Of a DNA stretch of 64,000 bases, positions 16,991 to 24,051 are shown piece after piece. Numbering within the stretch: position 1 is the stretch's first letter; each line of letters begins with the position of its first letter. The notes below the pieces were generated by a model. It did not search any database. It was not told the origin of the DNA and saw only the letters and a list, made by a program, of their open reading frames with translations. Source of the stretch: Bog-756 sp963776225 (GTDB lineage Bacteria > Actinomycetota > Acidimicrobiia > Acidimicrobiales > RAAP-2); the NCBI GenBank assembly GCA_963776225.1, contig CAVZLL010000004.1:992001-1056000 (forward strand). The letters are read 5' to 3'. The position numbers and the translations under genes were made by a program.

Positions 16991-18688
16991 TCAACCCGTC
17001 GCGCCGATCAGCGTCGAACGCCCGTGGCGCCGGAGCTCCTCGAGCAGGCCCGACCGGCGGTCGGCGCTCAGCGGGACGTAGGCCAGGGGTGGACCGACCC
17101 GGCAGAACAGAGGGTCCCCACCCCGCCACCAGCCCTCGGCGCGGAGGGGTGCCTTGGTGACCTTGCCGCTCGCCGTCTGCGGGAGCGCGGTCGTGACCCG
17201 CAGATACGACGGTGCCCACTTGGTGCCGAGATCCTCCTGGGCGGCCAGGAACGCGGCGAAGGACTCGGGCTCGAACGTGTGCCCGGGCAGCAGCTCGAGG
17301 GCGGCCATCACCTGGTCCCCCGAACGCGGGTCGGGCACCGCGTAGACGGCGGCGGCGGCGGCATCGGCGAACCGGACCAGCACCCGCTCGATCGGCCCTG
17401 CGGTGATGTTCTCCGAATCGACCCGCATCCAGTCGCCACGGCGCCCGGCGAAGAACAGGTTGCCCTGTGCGTCGCGGTAGGCGAGGTCCCCCGTCCAGTA
17501 CCAGCCGTTGCGCACCCGCTCGGCGGTCGAGACAGGATCGGAGTAGTAGCCCTCGAACCGGCCGGCCCCGGCCCGGTTGACGATCTCGCCGATCGCCTCG
17601 GAACCGTTGAGGAGGACACCGGACGGGTCGAACCTGGCCGGCGGGCACTCGGCGAGGGTCTCCGGATCGACGACCGCGGTGTCCGCGTCGGGGACCCCGA
17701 GGGAGCCCGGCGGACTCTCCGGCCTGCGGTTGATGGCGACACCCCCCTCGCTCGATCCGTACCCCTCGGTGAGCACGCACCCGAAGCGGCGTTCGAAGGC
17801 GGCCAGGTCGGCGATCGACGCCTCGGTGCCGAACCCCCGGCGGAGGGTGGTGTCGGCGTCGTCCTCCGACGGCGGGGTGGCCAGCACGTAGGCGAGCGCC
17901 TTGCCCACGTAGGTGAACGTGGTCACCCCGTAGCGACGCACGTCGGGGAGGAACCCCGAGGCACTGAAACGGCGGGCCAGCGCCACGGTCGCCCCGACCG
18001 CCAGGCTCGGGCCCCACAGCACCATCAACGCGTTGCCGTGGAAGAGCGGCATGGCGCAGTAGGCCACGTCCGACCGCTCGTAGCCGTAGAACTGGCCGGA
18101 CCGCACGGCGATGGAGGCCAGCCGGCCCTGGGTGCACCGCACCGCCTTGGGCGTGCCGGTGGTTCCCGAGGTGAACAGCAGGAGGAACAGGTCGTCCACG
18201 CCGGGTCCCGCGGCGGCGGCCACCGCGCCGGCGGTGATCCCCCGGTGGGCGGCGACCACCGCGCCGTATCCCGGCGCGTCCACCCGGAGGACCCGGTCCG
18301 GGGGAACCCCGGTGTCCAGACCGTCGAGGAGCGCGGCGCCCTCGGCGTCGGTCACCAACACCCGGCAGTCGGTCCGTCGGATGTCGCCGGCGAGCGCCTC
18401 GCCCCGCCGGGTGGGGTTGATCCCGACGACGACCGCGCCGGACAGGGCGGCGGCCGACAACCAGAAGACGTACTCGGGCTCGTTGCCGAGGAGCACGCCC
18501 ACGTGGGGAGGATCGAGCGCGCCGAGTGACCCGAGCAGAGCGGCACGTTCCGCTCCAGCGGCGACCACCTCACGCCAGGACCAGCTCCGATCGCCCGCGA
18601 CCAGCCCGGGACGGTCGTCGGCGCTGCGGGCGAGGAGGAGGTCGGCGACACTCGGGGTGTCCTCCCTGTCCGTCCCCTCGACCGGCAT
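16991..18688 (-). CDS. acyl-CoA synthetase / AMP-dependent ligase (FadD17-like)
   Basis: ANL-superfamily enzyme of 565 residues that adenylates a carboxylic acid and forms its CoA thioester. P-loop TSGTTGTPK is at 173-181, GYGSSEGG is the A5 motif and WYWTGDLAYRD the A7 motif; the catalytic Lys region is TASGKVTK near the C-terminus. Overall look is that of actinobacterial FadD17/FadD6 ligases for steroid or long-chain acids, but chain specificity is not readable. ATG 18688 is chosen because GTG 18697 lies inside the -10 box. Convergent with the DHA2 exporter. Confidence 0.88.
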   Translation of the reverse strand: MPVEGTDREDTPSVADLLLARSADDRPGLVAGDRSWSWREVVAAGAERAALLGSLGALDPPHVGVLLGNEPEYVFWLSAAALSGAVVVGINPTRRGEALAGDIRRTDCRVLVTDAEGAALLDGLDTGVPPDRVLRVDAPGYGAVVAAHRGITAGAVAAAAGPGVDDLFLLLFTSGTTGTPKAVRCTQGRLASIAVRSGQFYGYERSDVAYCAMPLFHGNALMVLWGPSLAVGATVALARRFSASGFLPDVRRYGVTTFTYVGKALAYVLATPPSEDDADTTLRRGFGTEASIADLAAFERRFGCVLTEGYGSSEGGVAINRRPESPPGSLGVPDADTAVVDPETLAECPPARFDPSGVLLNGSEAIGEIVNRAGAGRFEGYYSDPVSTAERVRNGWYWTGDLAYRDAQGNLFFAGRRGDWMRVDSENITAGPIERVLVRFADAAAAAVYAVPDPRSGDQVMAALELLPGHTFEPESFAAFLAAQEDLGTKWAPSYLRVTTALPQTASGKVTKAPLRAEGWWRGGDPLFCRVGPPLAYVPLSADRRSGLLEELRRHGRSTLIGATG

Positions 18689-18695
18689 GGCGGTC

Positions 18696-18701
18696 ACGAT
18701 A
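18696..18701 (-). promoter_or_regulatory. -10 box (TATCGT) of the acyl-CoA synthetase gene
   Basis: Minus-strand TATCGT ends 7 bases before ATG 18688; leaderless transcription is predicted and the upstream GTG would fall inside the hexamer. Confidence 0.45.
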
Positions 18702-18784
18702 CCGGTGGAGGTTGCAGCCGGGCGCGCCTACCATCGGGGCCGCTCCCCGTGGGGGTCCACGGACGAGACACCAGGAGGAACACC

Positions 18785-19168
18785 ATGGGACAGCACAAGG
18801 CAGCGGTCGACATCAAGCGTCCGGCGGACGAGGTCTGGGCGGTGGTCGGCGACTTCGGGGGCATCGCCGGCTGGATGCCGGGCATGGAGTCCTGCCGCGT
18901 CGAGGGGGAGAACCGGATCATCGAGACGATGGGCATGACCATCACCGAGACGCTGGTCTCGAGGGACGACGCCGCCCGGACCTTCACCTACTCCATCGTC
19001 GACGGGGTGCCGGTGGAGAAGCACGAGGCCGTCGTCACCGTCCACCCCGACGACGACGAGTGCCACGTCACCTGGGTGGTCGAGGCCATCCCCGACGAGA
19101 TGGCCGACCTGATGGGCGGCGTCTACCAGCAGTCCCTCGACGCACTCAAGGTGCACGTCGAGGGATGA
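18785..19168 (+). CDS. SRPBCC family protein (START-like fold)
   Basis: 127-residue polyketide-cyclase/dehydrase-like protein of the SRPBCC superfamily, a small hydrophobic-ligand-binding helix-grip fold. Seen: the N-terminal beta strand and KRPADEVWAVVGDFGGIAGW, a tryptophan pattern typical of the family, and a C-terminal helix (YQQSLDALKVHVEG). AGGAGG lies 5 bases before the ATG. It overlaps the next SRPBCC gene by 4 bases, so the two form an operon and may pair. Ligand or reaction unknown; this family often accompanies lipid or polyketide metabolism, as with the divergent acyl-CoA ligase here. Confidence 0.85.
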   Translation: MGQHKAAVDIKRPADEVWAVVGDFGGIAGWMPGMESCRVEGENRIIETMGMTITETLVSRDDAARTFTYSIVDGVPVEKHEAVVTVHPDDDECHVTWVVEAIPDEMADLMGGVYQQSLDALKVHVEG

Positions 19169-19644
19169 CCGCGGAGGAGTCCGTGGGCACCGGCGCCGCG
19201 GGACGTCGGTCCTACCGGGTCGAAGCCCGGACGACCGCTCCGGTCGAGGAGGTCTGGCCGTTGCTCGCCGAGGCGCGGCGCTGGAAGGAGTGGTCCTTCC
19301 TCACCCGGAGCGATCTCGAGCGCGAGGGGGCACCCGACCCCGACGGTGTGGGGGCGGTGCGCCGGTTCTCCCGGATGGGCATCGGCTCGCGCGAGGAGGT
19401 CCTGGCGTGGGATCCGCCCCACCACCTCGCGTACACCGTGCTGAGCGGGTTCCCGGTGCGCAACTACCGGGCCGACATCACGCTCGAGCCGGACGGGAGC
19501 GGCACCCGCATCGACTGGGTGGGGACCTACGACGAGAAGTGGCCGGGGACAGCCGCTCCGGTCGCCGCCATGCTCTCGCGGACGATGCAGAAGTTCGCGA
19601 CCGGGGTGGCCCGCTTCGCGGATGCCCGGCACGGGCAGCGCTGA
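19165..19644 (+). CDS. SRPBCC family protein, second copy
   Basis: 159-residue START-like protein with RTTAPVEEVWPLLAEARRW at the N-terminus, FSRMGIGSREEVLAWDPPHH in the middle and a long C-terminal amphipathic helix (MLSRTMQKFATGVARF). The ATG overlaps the upstream stop (ATGA). It resembles the membrane-lipid or cofactor carrier-like SRPBCC proteins more than the upstream paralogue, and similarity between the two is low. No function can be assigned. Confidence 0.85.
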   Translation: MTAEESVGTGAAGRRSYRVEARTTAPVEEVWPLLAEARRWKEWSFLTRSDLEREGAPDPDGVGAVRRFSRMGIGSREEVLAWDPPHHLAYTVLSGFPVRNYRADITLEPDGSGTRIDWVGTYDEKWPGTAAPVAAMLSRTMQKFATGVARFADARHGQR

Positions 19645-19656
19645 GAACCGGACGGC

Positions 19657-21024
19657 TCAACCGCCGACCCGGGCCAGCCGTCGCGCCCGCCGCTCCACCT
19701 CGGCCCTGGCCTCCGCGACGTCGACCGTGCGGCACTCACCGCCGGTGACCACCGGTCGACCGGCCACCCAGACGTCGGTGACCAGCCGACTCGACGCCGA
19801 CCAGACCAGGTGCTCGACGAGCATCGCGTCGTCGAGGAGCGGCACGAACGCGGGATCGTCGAGGGACACCGCGATCATGTCGGCCTTCGCCCCGGGTGCG
19901 AGCACCCCGAGATCGGGGCGCCCGAGCGCGAGCCCGGCGCCGCGGGTGACCAGGTCGAGGGCGGACGAGGCGGGCAGGGCTGCGGGGTCACCCCCACGCA
20001 CCCGGGCCAGCATGGCGGCGAAGCGCATCTCCTCCCAGAGGTCGAGATCGTTGTTGGAGGCCGGCCCGTCGGTGCCCAGACCCACCCGGATCCCCCGTGC
20101 GAGGAACTCGACCAGCGGCGCGACCCCCGAGGCGAGCTTGGCATTGCTCTGCGGGCAGTGGGCGACCGCGACGTCGTGGGTTCCGTAGAGGGCGAGGTCG
20201 CGCTCGGACAGCCAGATGCTGTGGGCCGCGAGGACCCGTCCCTCGAGCACGCCGGCCCCGGCCAGGACCTCCGGAACCGACCCCCCGTGCTCCGCCTCGA
20301 ACGCCGCCCCTTCCTGCTCGGTCTCGGCGAGGTGGATGTGGACGAGGGCGTCGCGCTCCGCGGCGACCGCGGCGATCTCGACCAGCGCCGGGAGGGGCAC
20401 CGTGTAGGCCGCGTGCGGGGCGAACCCCACCTCGATCCGCCCGTCCTCGCCCGTGCGGCGGCGGTGGAAGTCGGCGATCTCGGCGATGCGCCGCTCCCAC
20501 CAGCGGTCGCTCTCCTGACCGGGGAGCCGGAGGACGCCGGGCGTGACCAGCGCACGCGAACCCGCCGAGAGCACGGCGTCGGTCAGCGCGTCCTCCATGA
20601 AGTACGCCTCGCAGGTCGTGGTCACCCCGAAGCGGAGCAGCTCGGCCGCGGCCAGGGTCATCCCCCAGTAGACGTCCTCCGGGGTCAGGTGGGCCTCCCG
20701 CGGCCAGAGCACCTCCTCGAGCCACCGGAGGAGGGGGAGGTTCTCGCCGGTGCCGCGGAACAGGGTCATCGGCGAGTGGCAGTGCGCGTTGACCAACCCG
20801 GGGAGGAGCACCCCGTCCACCCGGATCTCGCGCACCCCGGGTCCGCCCGCCGGGGCCTCCGGCTCCCCGGTTGCATCGGCGGCCGGTCCGACCCGGGTCA
20901 CGACGTCCCCGGTGACCTCCACCATGCCGGGACGGTGGACGGCGCCCGTTCCGTCACAGGGCACGACCGCGTCGGCCAGGTAGCGGATCGCGCCGAGAGC
21001 CGTGCCCCCGTCGGCGCGCGTCAC
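19657..21024 (-). CDS. amidohydrolase (S-adenosylhomocysteine/chlorohydrolase-like deaminase family)
   Basis: Metal-dependent hydrolase of 455 residues in the TrzN/AtzA/MtaD branch. Metal ligands are visible: H81 and H83 (NAHCHSP), H231 (VHIHLAE), H268 (AHSIW) and D319 (GTDGPASNN); HAAYTV around 204 fits the substrate site of MtaD-like nucleoside deaminases. The usual reactions are deamination of S-adenosylhomocysteine, methylthioadenosine or 5-prime-deoxyadenosine. The GTG start overlaps the rpiB stop by 4 bases, hinting at salvage of ribosyl products, although that link is inferred. The mycofactocin radical SAM enzyme nearby would produce 5-prime-deoxyadenosine. Confidence 0.85.
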   Translation of the reverse strand: MTRADGGTALGAIRYLADAVVPCDGTGAVHRPGMVEVTGDVVTRVGPAADATGEPEAPAGGPGVREIRVDGVLLPGLVNAHCHSPMTLFRGTGENLPLLRWLEEVLWPREAHLTPEDVYWGMTLAAAELLRFGVTTTCEAYFMEDALTDAVLSAGSRALVTPGVLRLPGQESDRWWERRIAEIADFHRRRTGEDGRIEVGFAPHAAYTVPLPALVEIAAVAAERDALVHIHLAETEQEGAAFEAEHGGSVPEVLAGAGVLEGRVLAAHSIWLSERDLALYGTHDVAVAHCPQSNAKLASGVAPLVEFLARGIRVGLGTDGPASNNDLDLWEEMRFAAMLARVRGGDPAALPASSALDLVTRGAGLALGRPDLGVLAPGAKADMIAVSLDDPAFVPLLDDAMLVEHLVWSASSRLVTDVWVAGRPVVTGGECRTVDVAEARAEVERRARRLARVGG

Positions 21025-21503
21025 GTCCCGTCGAGCACCGGAGCCACCTCGGGATGCTCGCACTCCTCGTCCTCGATGGCGGCGATCTCCTCGATCCTGG
21101 GGACGTGCCGGCCCCCCTCGAACGGGGTGGTCAGGAAGATGTCGAGGATGTCGAGGGCGAGCTCGGTGGCGAGCACGCGTGCGCCGAGCGAGAGCACGTT
21201 GGCGTCGTTGTGCTGCCGGGCCAGACGGGCCGTGTACTCGTCGTGGCAGAGCGCCGCGCGGACCCCGCGGACCTTGTTGGCGGAGATGGCCTCGCCCTGG
21301 CCGCTCCCGCCGATCACGATCCCGACGTCCGCGCGGCCGCGAACCACGCCGCGGGCGACCGCCGCACAGATCGGGGGGTAGTCGACCGGGGCGTCGGTGA
21401 AGGTTCCGAGATCCTCCACCCGGTGACCGGCCGAACGGAGATGCTCCCCGAGGGCCTCCTTCAACCGCACCCCGGCGTGGTCCGAACCGATGATCACCCG
21501 CAT
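21021..21503 (-). CDS. rpiB: ribose-5-phosphate isomerase B family protein
   Basis: RpiB/LacAB sugar-phosphate isomerase of 160 residues. Starts MRVIIGSDHAG; the anion loop reads GGSGQGE (65-71), where E. coli RpiB has a catalytic cysteine, and this Gly/Glu version is the form known from mycobacterial RpiB. RLARQHNDANVLSLGAR is well conserved. It interconverts ribose 5-phosphate and ribulose 5-phosphate. Translationally coupled to the downstream amidohydrolase. Confidence 0.92.
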   Translation of the reverse strand: MRVIIGSDHAGVRLKEALGEHLRSAGHRVEDLGTFTDAPVDYPPICAAVARGVVRGRADVGIVIGGSGQGEAISANKVRGVRAALCHDEYTARLARQHNDANVLSLGARVLATELALDILDIFLTTPFEGGRHVPRIEEIAAIEDEECEHPEVAPVLDGT

Positions 21504-21509
21504 CGTCCC

Positions 21510-21515
21510 ACCATA
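21510..21515 (-). promoter_or_regulatory. -10 box (TATGGT) of rpiB
   Basis: Minus-strand TATGGT ends 6 bases before the ATG at 21503; no Shine-Dalgarno is present, so the mRNA is probably leaderless. Confidence 0.5.
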
Positions 21516-21544
21516 GGCAATCGGCGATCCGCGGCGCGTGCCGC

Positions 21545-22178
21545 TCAGCCCCGCAGACGCGTCTCGTCGAAGCCGGTGGCCAGGAGGCGGAAGGCGCGGT
21601 CGACCTCGCCCTCGAGGTCGTCGGTCTCGCGGCGCGCCCAGCCGTCGAACGCGGCCATGGCCGCGCCGAGCGCGGCCCGCGGCGACGGTCTGCGGACCGA
21701 GGTCGCCCGGCTCACCACCCAGTCGCGCGGCGGCGAAGGCGGCCACCACCCCGCACCACGCCTCGTAGCGGACGGCCGAGTGGGCGACCAGGGTCGGGAC
21801 GCTGCCGATGAGCGCCATCCGGATCCGGAGCTGGCCGAGCTCGCCGGCCCCGAACCGGTTGGTCGCCATCACCGCCAGCCGGAGCACGTCCATCAGCGGC
21901 TGCTCGTCGGGGGCTTCGGCGAGCCGGTCCGCCAGGCGCACCAGCTCCGCGTCGAACTCCCCCCAGACCACGTCGCGCTTCGACCGGTAGTAGCGGAAGA
22001 AGGTGCGGCGGCTGATCTTGACCGCTGCGGCGATCTCGTCGATCGTCGTCTCGTCGAACCCCTGCCGCTCGAAGAGCTCGAGCGCCACCCGGGCCACCTC
22101 CTCCCGCGAGGTACTGGGCCTGCGGCCCCGGGCCACCCCCGGTGTCCCCTCCCGCCGCTCGTCCGGAGCTCCGGTCAT
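21545..22178 (-). pseudogene. mftR: mycofactocin TetR-type regulator, frameshifted (one extra base)
   Basis: TetR-family regulator divergent from mftA, the position of MftR. The helix-turn-helix spans residues 24-70 (DETTIDEIAAAVKISRRTFF, RYYRSKRDVV). The frame is good to about residue 165, then jumps: continuing in the +1 frame restores AAMAAFDGWARRETDDLEGE and a stop at 21545-21547. The culprit is an extra base around the run at 21676-21678 (CCC on plus, GGG on minus), where two bases would give TVAAAALGAAMAAF. Length 634 = 3n+1. Corrected protein about 210 residues. This may be an assembly indel rather than a dead gene. Uncorrected, the frame runs on into rpiB. Confidence 0.8.
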
Positions 22179-22200
22179 CAGGCTTTCATTTTGGCATCGA

Positions 22201-22216
22201 GTGCACTAAATTGCAC
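22201..22216. promoter_or_regulatory. inverted repeat GTGCA-N6-TGCAC, candidate MftR operator
   Basis: Perfect 5-bp arms (22201-22205, 22212-22216) around CTAAAT, in the 81-base gap between mftR and mftA. The TAAATT hexamer inside it (22207-22212) is a plausible -10 for mftA, with a weak TTTCAT at 17 bases. A TetR dimer bound here would block both divergent promoters. Confidence 0.5.
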
Positions 22217-22259
22217 CCATCGAGCGCCCGGCCCCGGCCGGCCGAGCAGCGGAGGACCG

Positions 22260-22445
22260 ATGACCACGAGCGACGATCAGATCCAGGACCACGCGGACGA
22301 CGCCCGGGCACCCGGACCGGCCACCGGCCAACTGCCTCCAGGGGCTGGCTCCGCCGGGGGCGACGCTGCCGGCGGCGACGCGCTGGTCGAGGGTGACCTG
22401 TTGGTCGAGGACGTCTCGATCGACGGGATGTGCGGGGTCTACTAG
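22260..22445 (+). CDS. mftA: mycofactocin precursor peptide
   Basis: 61-residue ribosomal precursor of the redox cofactor mycofactocin. The C-terminal core LVEDVSIDGMCGVY ends in the Val60-Tyr61 pair that MftC decarboxylates and cross-links. The acidic, Gly/Ala-rich leader is longer than in mycobacteria, where MftA is about half this length. GGAGG is 5 bases before the ATG. First gene of the mycofactocin operon, 39 bases before mftB. Confidence 0.96.
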   Translation: MTTSDDQIQDHADDARAPGPATGQLPPGAGSAGGDAAGGDALVEGDLLVEDVSIDGMCGVY

Positions 22446-22484
22446 GGCCCGGCCGACCCACCCCGGGATCCCACCCCACCGACC

Positions 22485-22790
22485 GTGCCCCCCACACCGC
22501 CAGCGCCCGGCGCCGCGCCGTTCGACGCGTCGAAGGCGTGGACACTCCACCCCCAGGTGGCGTTGCGCCCCGAGTCGTTCGGTGCGCTCGCCTACCACTA
22601 CGGCACGCGACGGCTCTCGCTCCTCAAGAGCAGGACCCTGGTCGCCGTGGTCGAGTCCCTGGCCCGCGAGCCGTCCGGCCGCGAGGCCTGCCGGGCGGCC
22701 GGCGTCGAACCCGCACAGCTCGGCGCCTACGAGCAGGCGCTCTCCTCGCTCGCCGACACCGGGATGATCTGCGAGCGGGAGGCCGGGTGA
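22485..22790 (+). CDS. mftB: mycofactocin peptide chaperone (RRE protein)
   Basis: 101-residue RiPP recognition element that binds MftA and presents it to MftC. Seen: the diagnostic WTLHPQVALRPESFGALAYH, then YGTRRLSLLKSRTLVAVVE and a helical C-terminus. GTG start at 22485; alternative starts would remove conserved residues. Its stop codon overlaps the mftC ATG by one base (TGATG), consistent with coupled synthesis of the chaperone and its enzyme. Confidence 0.95.
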   Translation: MPPTPPAPGAAPFDASKAWTLHPQVALRPESFGALAYHYGTRRLSLLKSRTLVAVVESLAREPSGREACRAAGVEPAQLGAYEQALSSLADTGMICEREAG

Positions 22791-24049
22791 TGCCCGCCGT
22801 GGTCCCGACCGACGGGGCGGCTCCACCCGCCGGCGGCACCCGGCTGGTCGACCACCTCGAGCGCGGTCTCGACGCGCCGATCTGCCTGACCTGGGAGCTC
22901 ACCTACGCCTGCAATCTCGCCTGCCTGCACTGCCTGTCGAGCTCGGGCCGGCGGGACCCGCGGGAGCTGACCACCGCGGAGTGCCGCGCGCTCATCGACG
23001 AGTTCGAGCGCATGCAGATCTTCTACGTCAACGTCGGCGGCGGCGAGCCCACCGTCCGGGTCGACTTCTGGGACCTCGTCGAGTACGCGACCGGGCACCA
23101 CGTCGGGGTCAAGTTCTCGACCAACGGATCCCGCATCACCGGCGACGTCGCGGCGTGGCTCGCGACGAGTGACTACGTGGACGTGCAGATCTCGCTCGAC
23201 GGGGCCACCGCCGAGGTCAACGACGCGGTCCGGGGGGAGGGCTCCTACGCCACCGCGCGCACCGCGATGGAGCGCCTGGCGGCCGCGGGGTTCTCCGGCT
23301 TCAAGCTCTCGGTCGTGGTGACCCGCCACAACGTGCCCCAGCTGGACGACTTCCAGGCCCTCGCCGCAGGCCACGGGGCGCAGCTCCGTCTCACCCGCCT
23401 GCGGCCGTCCGGCCGGGGCGCCGACGTCTGGGACCAGCTGCACCCGACCCCCGAGCAACAGCGCACCCTCTACGACTGGTTGCTCGACCACGGCGAGGAG
23501 GTGCTGACCGGCGACTCCTTCTTCCATCTGGCCGGCTACGGAGGGTCCCTGCCGGGGCTCAACCTCTGCGGCGCAGGGCGGGTGGTCTGCCTGATCGATC
23601 CGGTGGGCGACGTCTACGCCTGTCCCTTCGCCATCCACGAGGAGTTCCTCGCCGGAACCGTCCGCGCGCCGGGAGGGTTCGCGGCGGTCTGGCGGGAGTC
23701 GGAGCTCCTCACCGGGCTGCGCGGTCCGCAGAGCTCGGGGGCGTGCACCTCCTGCGGCCACTTCGACGCCTGTCGGGGCGGGTGCATGGCCGCCAAGTTC
23801 TTCACCGGCCTGCCGCTCGACGGTCCCGACCCCGAGTGCGTGCTCGGTCACGGCGAACGTGCCCTCGCCGAGCGCGGCGACACCGAGGCGCCGCGGCCCT
23901 CGCCGGACCACTCCCTGCGCCCGCGCCGGGTGGCCGTCGCACTGACCCGGGCCGGGGACGTCCGGGGAACGGCGGCCGGGAGACCCCCGGACCGCGCCTG
24001 TGACACGAGTCCCCTGGCCGGCTGCGTGCCGGGACCCTCCAGCCCCTGA
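22790..24049 (+). CDS. mftC: mycofactocin radical SAM maturase
   Basis: Radical SAM/SPASM enzyme of 419 residues that oxidatively decarboxylates the C-terminal Tyr of MftA and forms the Val-Tyr bond. The SAM cluster ligands are Cys41, Cys45 and Cys48 (CNLACLHC); GGGEPT follows, and the SPASM cysteines are seen in CGAGRVVC, YACPF, CTSCGHFDACRGGC and the late CVLG. A tail of about 65 residues after the last SPASM cysteine is basic and Pro/Arg-rich with two more cysteines, longer than I expect for the family. The stop is followed by the first FadH/OYE gene after 2 bases. Confidence 0.96.
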   Translation: MPAVVPTDGAAPPAGGTRLVDHLERGLDAPICLTWELTYACNLACLHCLSSSGRRDPRELTTAECRALIDEFERMQIFYVNVGGGEPTVRVDFWDLVEYATGHHVGVKFSTNGSRITGDVAAWLATSDYVDVQISLDGATAEVNDAVRGEGSYATARTAMERLAAAGFSGFKLSVVVTRHNVPQLDDFQALAAGHGAQLRLTRLRPSGRGADVWDQLHPTPEQQRTLYDWLLDHGEEVLTGDSFFHLAGYGGSLPGLNLCGAGRVVCLIDPVGDVYACPFAIHEEFLAGTVRAPGGFAAVWRESELLTGLRGPQSSGACTSCGHFDACRGGCMAAKFFTGLPLDGPDPECVLGHGERALAERGDTEAPRPSPDHSLRPRRVAVALTRAGDVRGTAAGRPPDRACDTSPLAGCVPGPSSP

Positions 24050-24051
24050 CC

